The notes below the pieces were generated by a model. It saw nothing but the letters and a program-made list of their open reading frames with translations, searched no databases and was not told the DNA's origin. Shown piece by piece: positions 21,913-31,236 of a DNA stretch of 55,343 nucleotides. Positions within the stretch are counted from its first letter, which is position 1; the number at the start of each line of letters is the position of its first letter. This DNA comes from Lysobacter sp. (GTDB lineage Bacteria; Pseudomonadota; Gammaproteobacteria; Xanthomonadales; Xanthomonadaceae), in NCBI GenBank assembly GCA_027306995.1, contig DAHUXS010000016.1, positions 1-55,343 of the forward strand, in the 5' to 3' direction. The position numbers were made by a program, and so were the translations under genes.

Positions 21913-23634
21913 ATGTCTCTTCGCATCACGGTGCTTTGCACCGCTTTCAATGGCTTGTCGCAACGCGCGTGGTGCGAACTGCGCGAACGCGGGCACATCC
22001 TCGACGTCGTCGCCGGGGTCGATGGCCCGGGCATGCAGGCCGCGGTCGATCGCTTCAAGCCGGATCTCATCGTCGCGCCGATGCTGAAGTCGGCGATTCC
22101 GGAAGACATCTGGCGTCGCCAGATCTGCCTGATCGTGCATCCGGGGATCATCGGCGATCGCGGCCCGTCGTCGCTTGACTGGGCGCTGCTCGAAGACGAG
22201 CGCGAGTGGGGCGTGACCGTGTTGCAGGCGGATGCGGAAATGGACGCCGGCGACATCTGGGCGACGCGCACCTTCGCGACGCGCGGGGTTAGCAAGAGCC
22301 AGCTGTATCGCCATGAAGTGACCGATGCCGCGGCCGAGGCGTTGCTGGCGGCGGTCGAATGTTTCGAACGCGGTGAATTCCGCCCGCGCGGACTCGATTA
22401 CGGCGATGCTGACGTGCGCGGTCGCCTGCGTCCGTCGATGAAGCCATCCGATCGCGCGATCGACTGGACGATGGACAGCGCCGAGATCCTGCGCCGCGTG
22501 CGTTGCGGCGACAGCTATCCCGGTGCGCGCGGTCATTTCGGCGGGCGCGAATACCAGTTGTTCGGTGCGGCGGCGGAACCGAAGTTGCATGGACGCCCCG
22601 GTACGCTGCTCGCACAACGCGACGGTGCGGTATGCGTGGCGACCGGCAATGGTGCGGTGTGGATCAGCCATCTGCGCCGCAAGGGCGCGTTCAAGCTTCC
22701 GGCATCGATGGTGCTGGATGGAAAGCTGTTGACCGACGTGCCGGAGCGCGCGCTGTCGCCGTTCGCGCCGGAAAAAGAGGGGCCGCGCGAGATCCTCTAC
22801 CGCGAAACCGACGGCATTGGTTATCTGCATTTCGATTTCTACAACGGCGCGATGTCGTCAGAGCAGTGCGATCGCTTGCGCATGGCGCTGGTGCAGGCGC
22901 GGCAGCGGCCGGTGCGCACGCTGGTGATGATGGGCGGCCAGGACATCTGGTCGAACGGCATCCACCTCAACACCATCGAAGCGGCGCAGGATCCCGGGCT
23001 GGAATCATGGCGCAACATCCTGGCGATGAACGCCCTGGTGCGCGAGATCATCCAGACCGACACCCAGCGCGTGGTCGCGGCCATGCATGGCAATGCCGGC
23101 GCCGGCGGCGCGATCCTGGCACTGGCGGCGGACGAGGTCTGGGCGCGCAATGGCGTGGTGTTCAACCCGCACTACAAGGGCATGGGTGGGCTCTACGGTT
23201 CCGAGTACTGGACTTATCTCCTGCCGCGTCGCGTTGGTTCGGCCGCCGCGATGGAACTGACCGAATCGCTGAAGCCGGTCACGGCCGAAGGCGCCGAAGG
23301 CATGGGCATGATCGATGCCGCCTTCGGTGACGATGTCGCCGGCTTCCACGAGGAAGCGGTCGAACGCGCGCGTCGCGGCAATGGCGTGGCCAGCGTGCGC
23401 AAACTGCTGGCGGCCAAGCAGGAGCGGCGCGCTGCCGACGAGCGCCACAAGCCGCTGGAAAGTTACGCGGCGGAAGAGCTTGCACACATGTATCGCAACT
23501 TCTTCGGCGAGGATCGCAGCTACCACGAAGCGCGCCGTCGTTTCGTCTGGAAGTGCGCCCTGCCGACCTGCGAAGTCGTGGAGCAGACGGCGAAGAGCGG
23601 AACCGAAGCAGAGCAGGAAGCGTTGCGCGCCTGA
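21913..23634 (+). CDS. hypX: HypX/HoxX-like formyltransferase-crotonase fusion
   Basis: Two-domain protein of 573 residues matching HypX, which takes the formyl group of N10-formyl-THF and releases CO via formyl-CoA for [NiFe]-hydrogenase maturation. Residues 1 to about 285 are formyltransferase-like, with His76 in LIVHPGIIGDRGPSSLDW and aspartates in EMDAGDIW. Residues about 295-573 are crotonase-like, with GGQDIWSNGIHLN (341-353), GNAGAGGAI and YGSEYWTYLLPRR. Two residues before His76 is Ile where classical formyltransferases have Asn. ATG 21913 follows AGGGGA at good spacing; a terminator follows the stop. No hydrogenase or hyp gene is in this window, so its use here is open. The 126-base upstream gap shows no other gene. 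Confidence 0.85.
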   Translation: MSLRITVLCTAFNGLSQRAWCELRERGHILDVVAGVDGPGMQAAVDRFKPDLIVAPMLKSAIPEDIWRRQICLIVHPGIIGDRGPSSLDWALLEDEREWGVTVLQADAEMDAGDIWATRTFATRGVSKSQLYRHEVTDAAAEALLAAVECFERGEFRPRGLDYGDADVRGRLRPSMKPSDRAIDWTMDSAEILRRVRCGDSYPGARGHFGGREYQLFGAAAEPKLHGRPGTLLAQRDGAVCVATGNGAVWISHLRRKGAFKLPASMVLDGKLLTDVPERALSPFAPEKEGPREILYRETDGIGYLHFDFYNGAMSSEQCDRLRMALVQARQRPVRTLVMMGGQDIWSNGIHLNTIEAAQDPGLESWRNILAMNALVREIIQTDTQRVVAAMHGNAGAGGAILALAADEVWARNGVVFNPHYKGMGGLYGSEYWTYLLPRRVGSAAAMELTESLKPVTAEGAEGMGMIDAAFGDDVAGFHEEAVERARRGNGVASVRKLLAAKQERRAADERHKPLESYAAEELAHMYRNFFGEDRSYHEARRRFVWKCALPTCEVVEQTAKSGTEAEQEALRA

Positions 23635-23659
23635 TCCACGTTTCGGTGCGGAAAGAAAA

Positions 23660-23687
23660 AGCCCGGCTTCGGCCGGGCTTCTCTTTT
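23660..23687. terminator. Terminator between hypX and emrB
   Basis: GCCCGGC and GCCGGGC pair around TTCG, followed by TTCTCTTTT on the plus strand and preceded by AAAGAAAAA. It can therefore serve both the plus-strand hypX and the minus-strand emrB, which converge here. Confidence 0.9.
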
Positions 23688-23689
23688 GG

Positions 23690-25282
23690 TCAGTGCCCGC
23701 CGCCTGCGGGCGCGCCGGCCTTGGCGGAGAACGGCGGTCGTGCCATCCACACCAGCAGGATCACCGACAGGAACAGGAAGCCGAGCAGGAAGAAGATCTC
23801 GTTGAAGCCGATCTGCATCGCCTGCTGGGTGATGATGCGGTCGAGTACGAAGGCGCCGGTTTGCGGATTGCCGCCGCCGTATTGCGCTACCGTCGCCATC
23901 ATCGTCGGCGAGGTCGCGTCGATGTGCTCGGTCAGCTGTGCATGGTGCGTCGCGGTGCGCTGGCTCCAGGCATAGGTCACCAGCGAAGCCGCGAAGCTGC
24001 CGCCCAGTGTTCGCAGGAAGGTCGAGAGGCCGGAGCCCGCGGCGATTTCATGCGGTTCGAGGTCGGACAGCAGGATCTGCAGCACCGGCATGAAGAACAG
24101 CGCAACGCCGATGCCCTGGATCAGCTGGATGGTCGCGACGTGGTTGAAGTCGACGTCGAGATTGAAGCCCGAGCGCAGGAAGCTGGTTCCGGCCAGCACC
24201 ACGAAGGCGAGGCTCGCGAGGATGCGCAAGTCGAACTTGTTGCCGTGTTTGCCAATGATCGGTGCGAGCAGCACCGGCAGGATGCCGATCGGTGCCGTCG
24301 CAAGGCCGGCCCAGATCGCGGTATAGCCCATGTTCCGCTGCAGCCATAGCGGGACCAGGATGCCGACGCTGAAGAAGGCAGCGTAGGCCAGCACCATGGC
24401 GGCGGTGCCCGCGCGGAAATTGCGGTGACGGAACAGGCGCAGGTTGACGATGGGATCGTCGTCGGTGAGTTCCCACACCACGAAGGTGATCAGGGAAATC
24501 GTGGCGACGATCGCCATCACGACAATCGTGGTGGAGTGGAACCAGTCTTCGTCGTTGCCGAGGTCGAGCAGGATCTGCAGCGCGCCGACGCCGAGCACCA
24601 GCAACGCGAGGCCGACGTAATCCATCTTCGGTCGTTCCAGGCGTTCCGGACGGCCCTTCAGCTGGCGACCGACGACAGTACTGGCAAAGATGCCCAGCGG
24701 AATGTTGATGAAGAAGATCCATTCCCAGCTGTAGTTGTCGGTGATCCAGCCGCCGAGGATGGGGCCGGCGATCGGCGCGACCACGGTGACCATCGCCAAC
24801 AGCGCAATCGCCTGTCCGCGTTTCGCTGGTGGATAGATCGACAGCAGCAACGCCTGCGTGACCGGATACATCGGTCCGCAGACGAAGCCCTGCAGTGCGC
24901 GTGCCAACACCAGCAGACCCATGCTGTTGGCGATGCCGCACAGGAACGAGGCGATCACGAACGCCAGCGTCGACCACATGAACAGCTTGCGTTCGCCGTA
25001 CTTGCGGGTGAGCCAGCCGGTCAGCGGCAATGCGATCGCGTTGCTGACCGCGAACGAGGTGATCACCCACGTCGCCTGGTTGGCGCTGCCGCCGAGGTTG
25101 CCGGAGATGGCCGGCAACGACACGTTGGCGATGGTGGTGTCCAGCACCTGCATGAACGATGCCAGCGCGAGGCCGATCGTGGCCAGCGCACGGTTCGGCG
25201 GCGCGAAGCCCTGCATCGTGAGTTCGGAGGCCGGAGCCGGTGCGGGTGCACCGGGTTCGGCGGTGGCGGAAGTCGCGCTCAT
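23690..25282 (-). CDS. emrB: EmrB-like MFS multidrug transporter (DHA2 family)
   Basis: Proton-driven inner-membrane drug exporter, 530 residues with about 14 membrane segments. DHA2 signatures are DTTIANVSLPAI in TM1, WVITSFAVSNAIALPLTGW, and the motif C-like GPILGGWITDNYSWEWIFFI. The N-terminal tail is Pro/Ala-rich. It starts 23 bases after emrA and is the last gene of the marR-OMF-emrA-emrB operon. A second DHA2 pump without adaptor genes lies at 33097. Confidence 0.93.
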   Translation of the reverse strand: MSATSATAEPGAPAPAPASELTMQGFAPPNRALATIGLALASFMQVLDTTIANVSLPAISGNLGGSANQATWVITSFAVSNAIALPLTGWLTRKYGERKLFMWSTLAFVIASFLCGIANSMGLLVLARALQGFVCGPMYPVTQALLLSIYPPAKRGQAIALLAMVTVVAPIAGPILGGWITDNYSWEWIFFINIPLGIFASTVVGRQLKGRPERLERPKMDYVGLALLVLGVGALQILLDLGNDEDWFHSTTIVVMAIVATISLITFVVWELTDDDPIVNLRLFRHRNFRAGTAAMVLAYAAFFSVGILVPLWLQRNMGYTAIWAGLATAPIGILPVLLAPIIGKHGNKFDLRILASLAFVVLAGTSFLRSGFNLDVDFNHVATIQLIQGIGVALFFMPVLQILLSDLEPHEIAAGSGLSTFLRTLGGSFAASLVTYAWSQRTATHHAQLTEHIDATSPTMMATVAQYGGGNPQTGAFVLDRIITQQAMQIGFNEIFFLLGFLFLSVILLVWMARPPFSAKAGAPAGGGH

Positions 25283-25305
25283 CGGTCGCTTGTTCGGTAT
25301 GGGGG

Positions 25306-26595
25306 TCAGTGCGAGCCGTTGCTGCCGAGGTTGTCGTCGATCACGTGCTCGACAGCGGCATCGGCCTTGGACAACGCGCTGTCATAGGCATCGGTCATCA
25401 GGTGCGGCTGCGTCGGCGTGGTCGTCGGCAGCAGGCCGTCGCCCTTGTCGTGCAGGTTCACCTTGACGTCCATCGACAGGCCGAGGCGCAGCGGGTGCTC
25501 CTGCAGTTCCTTCTTGTCGAGGAGGATGCGCACCGGGACGCGCTGGACGATCTTGATCCAGTTGCCGCTGGCGTTCTGCGCCGGCAACACCGAGAACGCG
25601 CTGCCGGTGCCCATGCCGAGGCTGGCCAGGGTGCCGTGGTACACGACCTTGTCGCCATACAGTTCCGACGTCAGTTCGACGCGCTGGTTCAGGCGCAGCT
25701 TGGTGAGCTGGGTTTCCTTGAAGTTGGCATCCACCCACACTTGGTCGAGCGGGATGATCGCCATCATCGGCGTGCCGGGGGCGACGCGCTGGCCGAGCTG
25801 CACGCTGCGCTTGGCGACGTAGCCGGAGATCGGCGAAAGCACGCTGGAACGCTGGCGGGCGAGGTAGGCCTGGCGCAGCTGCGATGCCGCGGCGGCGACC
25901 GCCGGGTTGTCGCGGATGCTGCTGTTGTCGATCAGCACGCGGCTGCGTGCGGTGTTCTCGCGGGCGCCGGACACTGCGGCCTGCGCGGCGGCGAGGTTGG
26001 CCTGCGCGGTTTCGAGCTGGGCGCGGGCGTGCGCCAGTTCTTCATTCGACACGGCGCCGGTTGCAACCAGTCCGGTGCGGCGGGCGACGTCCTGGCGGGC
26101 GACATCAACCGCGGCCTGTGCCTGCTTCACCGTTGCTTCGCGTGCGTTGATGTCGGCACTGCCGGCTTCGGCGGCGCGGTACTGCGCGCGCACCTGGCGC
26201 ACGGCGCTGCCGAGTGCGGCTTCGGCCTGCGCGTAGGCGAGGTCGGTGTCGTTGGTGTCGAACCCGACCAGCACCTGGCCGGCCTCGACCTTCATGCCGT
26301 CGTCCACGCCGATGCGAGTGACGGTGCCACCGACTTGCGGCGTGATGGTGACGACGTCGCCCTGGACATAGGCGTCATCCGTGCTTTCGGACCAGCGCCC
26401 GACCAGCAGGTGGTACAGCAACCAGGCAACGCCGAGCACGATCGCCGCGATCGCGATGATCATCAGCACTCTGCGGCGCTTGTTCTGCAGCGGCGTGTCC
26501 TTGGGATTGGTCGGCGGCATCAGCGCGCCATTGGCCGCAGGACGCGGCGCTGCCGCGGAGTCGTCGGCGGGAGTCTTGTTGGGTTCGGTGGTCAT
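25306..26595 (-). CDS. emrA: EmrA-like membrane fusion protein
   Basis: Periplasmic adaptor linking EmrB to the outer-membrane factor; 429 residues. One N-terminal membrane anchor (about 42-64, VLMIIAIAAIVLGVAWLLYHLL) follows a Pro-rich cytoplasmic tail. The HlyD/biotinyl-lipoyl half-motif STDDAYVQGDVVTITPQV and its partner LSPISGYVAKRSVQLGQRV flank a long alpha-helical hairpin rich in Ala and Gln. The start ATG overlaps the stop of the outer-membrane-factor gene (ATGA). The C-terminal extension ends His/Ser-rich. Confidence 0.95.
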   Translation of the reverse strand: MTTEPNKTPADDSAAAPRPAANGALMPPTNPKDTPLQNKRRRVLMIIAIAAIVLGVAWLLYHLLVGRWSESTDDAYVQGDVVTITPQVGGTVTRIGVDDGMKVEAGQVLVGFDTNDTDLAYAQAEAALGSAVRQVRAQYRAAEAGSADINAREATVKQAQAAVDVARQDVARRTGLVATGAVSNEELAHARAQLETAQANLAAAQAAVSGARENTARSRVLIDNSSIRDNPAVAAAASQLRQAYLARQRSSVLSPISGYVAKRSVQLGQRVAPGTPMMAIIPLDQVWVDANFKETQLTKLRLNQRVELTSELYGDKVVYHGTLASLGMGTGSAFSVLPAQNASGNWIKIVQRVPVRILLDKKELQEHPLRLGLSMDVKVNLHDKGDGLLPTTTPTQPHLMTDAYDSALSKADAAVEHVIDDNLGSNGSH

Positions 26596-28058
26596 TGCGA
26601 CTTCTTCCCGGATTCGGAATTGGAGGATTGCGGGGGCAGTACGACGGGGACGCCGCCACCCAGCGCGATATCGAGATCGATCGCCGACTGCAGGCGGCGC
26701 GCGCGCAGCGTGGAGAGTTGCTGGTCAAGCTGCAGGATTGGCTTTTGCGCGGTCAGCACGTCGAGCTGGTTGGAGAGTCCGGCCTTCTGGCGTTGGGTCA
26801 CCAGCACCGCCGAACGCGCCTGCTGGTCACGCGCGCTGGTCGCCGCGGAAATCTGCGCATCGAGTTCGCGCGAGGATTGCACGGCGTCGGTGACTTCGCG
26901 GATGGCGTTCAACACCGTCTGGTCGTAACCGGCGACGGCGAGATCGAAATCGGCATTGGCGCCGCGCAACTGCGAGCGCAGGCGACCGCCATCGAGGATC
27001 GGCAGCGAGATCGCCGGACCACCGAACAGCAGTCCGGCATCCGACTTGAACAGGTCGCCGAGCTTGCCGGCGGCGAGGCCGACCATCGCCGAGAGATTCA
27101 GGCTCGGATAGAAATCGGACTTCGCGGCCTTGATGCCTCGCGATGCCGCTTCGACATGCCAGCGTGCGGCGGCGACGTCGGGGCGACGGCTCACCAGTTC
27201 GCTCGGCAGCAGCGAGGGAATCGCGATGCCATCGGTCTTCAACTGCGGACGATTGATCTGCAGTCCGCGATCCGGGCCTTGCCCCGCGAGCATCGCCAAG
27301 GCATTGCGCAGTGCGCTGATCTGCTGGTCCGCGGCCTGCATCTGCGCGCGCGCGTTGTCTTCGGCGCTGGCGATCTGCGTCAACGCGATCTGGTTGTCGA
27401 TACCGGCCTTGACGCGTTGCGTGGCCAGCGCATGCAGGCTGGAGTTGCGCTTGAGATCGCGTTCGGCGACGTCATGCGCATCCCATGCCTGCGCGAGCGT
27501 GGCGTAGGTGCGGGCGATGTTGCCTTCCAGCGTCAGGCGCGCGGCTTGCGCATCGGCTTCCTGCGCGCGTGCGGCGCCCACGGCCGATTGCCACTTCGCG
27601 TGCTTGCCGCCCCACAGGTCGGGGGCCCAGGCGAAGCTCAGCGACAGCACTTCGGAATGCAGCGTCTTGCCGCCGATCGGCGGCGGCGCCAGCGTTTCCG
27701 GAATCTTCACTACGGCGACCTGCGCGCTTCCGCCCAGCGTCGGATAGAGGCCGGCTTCGGCAAGGCCGGCTTGCGCGAATGCCTTGCGGGTGCGGGCGTC
27801 GGCGACCGCGATGCTCGGCGATCCCGCCAGCGCTTCCTGCATCAATCCGTCGAGTTGCGGATCGCCATAGGCGCTCCACCATTGCGCCTTCGGCCAGGCG
27901 ACATCGCTGACCGGCGTGCGGCCAAGGCTAGCCGATGCCTGGAAACGATTGGCATCCTGAAGAGAGGATTCCGGTTTCAGATCGTGGGTGCTTGCGCAAC
28001 CGGCCAGCACGGTGGCGATGGCGAGCGCGGACAAGGGGTTCAAGTGGCGGATCGCCAT
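26592..28058 (-). CDS. NodT/OprM-type outer-membrane factor lipoprotein
   Basis: TolC-superfamily channel for the EmrAB pump; 488 residues. The N-terminus is a lipoprotein signal, with lipobox LAGC at Cys21. Two related halves contain the OMF motifs EALAGSPSIAVADARTRKAF, GNIARTYATLAQ and LPSELVSRRPDVAAARWHVE. The ATG at 28058 overlaps the marR stop as TGATG; a GTG one codon earlier is also possible. The gene order marR-OMF-emrA-emrB provides a complete tripartite exporter in one operon. Confidence 0.93.
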   Translation of the reverse strand: MAIRHLNPLSALAIATVLAGCASTHDLKPESSLQDANRFQASASLGRTPVSDVAWPKAQWWSAYGDPQLDGLMQEALAGSPSIAVADARTRKAFAQAGLAEAGLYPTLGGSAQVAVVKIPETLAPPPIGGKTLHSEVLSLSFAWAPDLWGGKHAKWQSAVGAARAQEADAQAARLTLEGNIARTYATLAQAWDAHDVAERDLKRNSSLHALATQRVKAGIDNQIALTQIASAEDNARAQMQAADQQISALRNALAMLAGQGPDRGLQINRPQLKTDGIAIPSLLPSELVSRRPDVAAARWHVEAASRGIKAAKSDFYPSLNLSAMVGLAAGKLGDLFKSDAGLLFGGPAISLPILDGGRLRSQLRGANADFDLAVAGYDQTVLNAIREVTDAVQSSRELDAQISAATSARDQQARSAVLVTQRQKAGLSNQLDVLTAQKPILQLDQQLSTLRARRLQSAIDLDIALGGGVPVVLPPQSSNSESGKKSQ

Positions 28059-28516
28059 CACGCTGACTCCGTGTTCATGAGGTTGATGCGGACGCGTTCA
28101 AGAGTGGAGACGAACTGCTCGCATTCGGATGCGTTCATGCCGGACAGCGCACGTTCGCGCACGCGATCGCTGCAGGCACTGCACTGATCGTAGATGGCGT
28201 GTCCGGCGTCGGTGAGCTGGATGCGCAGGGCGCGACGATCGGTGGGATCGTTGGCGCGAACGATCAGGCCCTTCTCCTCGAGCTTGTCGAGCAGGCGGGT
28301 CATCGCACCGGGATTGAGCTCGGCGGCGCGGGCGAGATCGCCGACGCTGATGTGGCCGTCGCTCATCCCGAGCTTCTTGAGGGTGACGAACTGGCTGAAG
28401 GTCAGGTCATGGCCCAACCGCTCCAGTTCCGTCTCCATGGCGTGCCACATGGCATCGCGAACCTGCCGGAACAGCAGGCCGAGCGAGGAGCCGGCACAGA
28501 GGAGGGGCGTATTCAT
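28058..28516 (-). CDS. MarR family transcriptional regulator
   Basis: Winged-helix repressor of 152 residues. The recognition region reads GDLARAAELNPGAMTRLLDKLEEKGLI, followed by the wing DPTDRRALRIQLTDAG. It is the first gene of the efflux operon, so it is probably an autoregulated repressor released by a phenolic or other drug ligand, as in EmrR/MprA systems. AT-rich inverted repeats lie directly upstream. Two nearby cysteines (CSACSD, about 113-118) could give redox sensing, but this is only a possibility. Confidence 0.92.
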   Translation of the reverse strand: MNTPLLCAGSSLGLLFRQVRDAMWHAMETELERLGHDLTFSQFVTLKKLGMSDGHISVGDLARAAELNPGAMTRLLDKLEEKGLIVRANDPTDRRALRIQLTDAGHAIYDQCSACSDRVRERALSGMNASECEQFVSTLERVRINLMNTESA

Positions 28517-28540
28517 GGAGCGGCATCATCCTCGCCCATG

Positions 28541-28577
28541 CAATAGTTGTCAATGCAATTATTGTTACAACAACAAT
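28541..28577. promoter_or_regulatory. Candidate MarR operator
   Basis: In the 84-base gap upstream of marR, ATTGTT (28561-28566) and AACAAT (28572-28577) form an inverted repeat with a five-base spacer. CAATA (28541-28545) and TATTG (28560-28564) form a second, overlapping one. The segment is strikingly AT-rich for this window and sits 25-61 bases before the marR start, where a promoter would lie. Confidence 0.5.
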
Positions 28578-28600
28578 GCAAACGATTTCCGCATTCAGTA

Positions 28601-29383
28601 TCAGGCGCGCTTGAGAATCAACTCCAGCACGAACCGGCTGCCGAAGAAGGCCAGCAGCAGGATTGCCATGGCCACCAAGGTCCAGCGCACGGCCCGCGGG
28701 CCGCGCCAGCCCCAGCGCCAGCGCCCAAACAGCAGGATGGCGAAGATCAGCCAGGATGCCAGGCTCAGCACGGTCTTGTGGACCAGGTGCTGCTGGAACA
28801 GGTTGCCCACGAACACGGCGCCGACCAGGATCGCCGCGCTCAACAGCAGGAAGCCGACCGTCAGGGTGCGGAACAACGCCGATTCCAGTTCGGTCAGCGG
28901 CGGCAGGGCGCGCATCCAGCCATGGAATTCGCGATTGCGCATGGCCCGTTCCTGCAACCACAGGACAATGGCCAACAACGCGCCGACCGCCAGCGTCGCG
29001 TAGGCGAACAAGGCCAGCCAGGCATGCACCTGCACCTGCCAAGTCATCGGCGGCTGGGGGGCATGGCCAAAGAACGAATAGCAGGCCGCGAACACCGCAG
29101 CCAGCGGAAACACCACCACGCCGATGGCATCCAGCTGCTTGCGGGTGCCAAGCAGGGTCGTCACCGCCGCCATGCCCAGCGCCACCAGCGAAAGCGCCGC
29201 GAAGAAGTGCATGTCGGGCACGCCGGTGCGATGCCAGGCCTCGATGTGCAGCCAGGCGTGGGCAAGCAAGGCGAGCGCGGCCGGGATCTTCCAGGCCCGG
29301 CCATCGATGCCCCGCGCCACGTCGCGCACCAGGATGGCGGCGGCGATCAGGTAGAAGAGGGCGGCGGCAAGGGTCGGCAGCAT
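28601..29383 (-). CDS. CcsA/YpjD-like cytochrome c assembly family membrane protein
   Basis: A 260-residue inner-membrane protein with about eight hydrophobic segments. It matches the CcsA/HemX (YpjD) group by its conserved histidines (HAWLHIEAW, VQVHAWLALFAYATLAVGA, HKTVLSLASW) and the FRTLTVGFLLLSAAILVG segment. YpjD-type genes are commonly next to ffh in gammaproteobacteria, and here it is divergent from ffh across 92 bases. Full c-type cytochrome assembly is not demonstrated for this group, so the role (heme handling) is inferred from family. Confidence 0.85.
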   Translation of the reverse strand: MLPTLAAALFYLIAAAILVRDVARGIDGRAWKIPAALALLAHAWLHIEAWHRTGVPDMHFFAALSLVALGMAAVTTLLGTRKQLDAIGVVVFPLAAVFAACYSFFGHAPQPPMTWQVQVHAWLALFAYATLAVGALLAIVLWLQERAMRNREFHGWMRALPPLTELESALFRTLTVGFLLLSAAILVGAVFVGNLFQQHLVHKTVLSLASWLIFAILLFGRWRWGWRGPRAVRWTLVAMAILLLAFFGSRFVLELILKRA

Positions 29384-29475
29384 TCAGGCAGTGTCGCATG
29401 CGTGGACCCGGCCCGGATGGGAGATGCAGCGCCAGCGTCTATACTTTGCGGCTTTCCGCACCACTCAAGACCGCA

Positions 29476-30849
29476 ATGTTTGAATCGCTGACCGAACGCC
29501 TGTCCGGCACCATCAACCGCATCCGCGGCCGTGGTCGCCTGACCGAATCCAACATCAGCGAAGCCCTGCGTGAAGTGCGCGTCGCCCTGCTCGAGGCCGA
29601 CGTCGCGTTGCCGGTGGTGCAGGCGCTGATCCAGCGCATCAAGGTGCGCGCACTCGGCCAGGAAGTGATGAAGTCGCTGACGCCGGGCCAGCAACTGGTC
29701 AAGGTGGTGCGCGACGAACTGACCAACACGATGGGCGCGCAGAGCGTCGATCTCAATTTCAACGTGCCGGCGCCGGCGGTGATCCTGATGGCCGGCCTGC
29801 AGGGCGCGGGCAAGACCACCACCGTCGGCAAGCTCGCCAAGCACCTCAAGGAAAAGCGCAAGAAGAAGGTGATGGTGGTCAGCGCGGACGTCTATCGTCC
29901 GGCCGCGATCGAACAGCTGAAAACGCTGGCGCAACAAGTCGGCGTGTCGTTCTTCCCGTCCGATGCCGGGCAAAAGCCCGAGGCGATCGTGCGCGCGGCG
30001 ATCGATGACGCCAAGAAATCCTTTGCCGACGTCCTGATCGTCGATACCGCCGGCCGCCTCGCCATCGACCAGGCGATGATGGACGAGATCAAGGCGCTGC
30101 ACGCCGCGGTCAATCCGGTCGAGACGCTGTTCGTCGTCGATTCGATGACCGGCCAGGACGCCGCCAACACCGCCAAGGCTTTCAACGAAGCGCTGCCGCT
30201 GACTGGCGTCGTGCTGACCAAGACCGACGGCGACGCCCGCGGCGGCGCGGTGCTGAGCGTGCGCTACATCACCGGCAAGCCGATCAAGTTCGTCGGCATC
30301 GGTGAAAAGCCCGACGGTCTCGACGTCTTCCATCCCGATCGCGCGGCCAGCCGCATCCTCGACATGGGCGACGTGCTGTCGCTGGTCGAGCAGGTGGAAG
30401 CCAACGTCGACAAGGAGAAGGCGCAGAAGCTTGCCGAGAAGGTCGCCAAGGGTCGCCGCTTCGATCTCCAGGACATGCACGACCAGTTCGAGCAGATGCA
30501 GAACATGGGCGGCTTGCACGGCCTGATGGACAAGCTGCCGGGCATGGGCCAGATCCCGGGGCAGGTGAAGGACCAGATCACCGGTCGCGAGATCCCGCGG
30601 ATGATGGCCATCATCAAGTCGATGACGCCCAAGGAACGCCGCAATCCCGACCTGCTCAACGGCTCGCGCCGTGCCCGCATCGCCCGTGGCGCCGGCCTGC
30701 AGCCGCAGGACGTCAACAAGCTGATGAAGCAGTATCAGCAGATGGAAAAGATGATGGGCAAGATCGGCCGCGGCGGCATGAAAGGCATGATGCGCGGCCT
30801 GAGCGGGATGATGGGTGGGCGCGGCGGAATGCCGCCGATGATGCGCTGA
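29476..30849 (+). CDS. ffh: Signal recognition particle protein Ffh
   Basis: GTPase of the signal recognition particle; binds 4.5S RNA and signal sequences of nascent membrane proteins. 457 residues. The N domain occupies about 1-90; the G domain has P-loop GLQGAGKTT (107-115), DTAGRL and [10 protein letters not shown]. The methionine-rich M domain fills the C-terminus, with about a dozen Met in the last 60 residues. ATG 29476 gives the conserved [12 protein letters not shown] opening. It precedes rpsP after 92 bases. Confidence 0.98.
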   Translation: MFESLTERLSGTINRIRGRGRLTESNISEALREVRVALLEADVALPVVQALIQRIKVRALGQEVMKSLTPGQQLVKVVRDELTNTMGAQSVDLNFNVPAPAVILMAGLQGAGKTTTVGKLAKHLKEKRKKKVMVVSADVYRPAAIEQLKTLAQQVGVSFFPSDAGQKPEAIVRAAIDDAKKSFADVLIVDTAGRLAIDQAMMDEIKALHAAVNPVETLFVVDSMTGQDAANTAKAFNEALPLTGVVLTKTDGDARGGAVLSVRYITGKPIKFVGIGEKPDGLDVFHPDRAASRILDMGDVLSLVEQVEANVDKEKAQKLAEKVAKGRRFDLQDMHDQFEQMQNMGGLHGLMDKLPGMGQIPGQVKDQITGREIPRMMAIIKSMTPKERRNPDLLNGSRRARIARGAGLQPQDVNKLMKQYQQMEKMMGKIGRGGMKGMMRGLSGMMGGRGGMPPMMR

Positions 30850-30886
30850 GGCCTCCCGGCCCCGATCCTGCCGGCTTCAATCCTGC

Positions 30887-30892
30887 TATAAT
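30887..30892 (+). promoter_or_regulatory. Probable -10 element of the rpsP operon
   Basis: A perfect TATAAT lies 49 bases before the rpsP ATG, matching the position of the TATAAT boxes ahead of rplU and rplS in this window. No convincing -35 is seen at 17-18 bases upstream, so the call is weak. Confidence 0.4.
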
Positions 30893-30941
30893 TGCCGGCT
30901 TACCCTGCCATTCCGGCAGCTGGGCAATACCGAGCACAACC

Positions 30942-31199
30942 ATGGTCAAGATTCGCCTTACCCGCGGCGGCGCCAAGAAGCGTCCCTTCTACCACATCAT
31001 CGTCACCGACAGCCGCAGCGCCCGCGACGGCCGCAACATCGAGCGCGTCGGTTACTTCAATCCGATCGCTGCCGGCCAGGACAAGCGCGTCGAGCTCGAC
31101 GTCGAGCGCGTCAAGTTCTGGATCGAGCGCGGTGCGCAGATGACCGAAAAGGTCGGCGCGCTGTACAAGGAAGCCGCCAAGTCGGCGACCGCGGCCTGA
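30942..31199 (+). CDS. rpsP: Ribosomal protein S16
   Basis: Small-subunit assembly protein, 85 residues. [21 protein letters not shown] and the IERVGYFNP motif are diagnostic. It opens the conserved rpsP-rimM-trmD-rplS block, which couples ribosome assembly and tRNA modification. Confidence 0.98.
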   Translation: MVKIRLTRGGAKKRPFYHIIVTDSRSARDGRNIERVGYFNPIAAGQDKRVELDVERVKFWIERGAQMTEKVGALYKEAAKSATAA

Positions 31200-31236
31200 T
31201 GGCCTGCCGCGCGCGACGCGCGTGGCAACCTCGCAC

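Noticed and set aside
28663..29475. Upstream extension of the ffh ORF
   Set aside because: The conserved MFESLTERL opening marks the start at 29476. The extension is antisense to the CcsA-like gene and Arg/Ala/Pro-rich.
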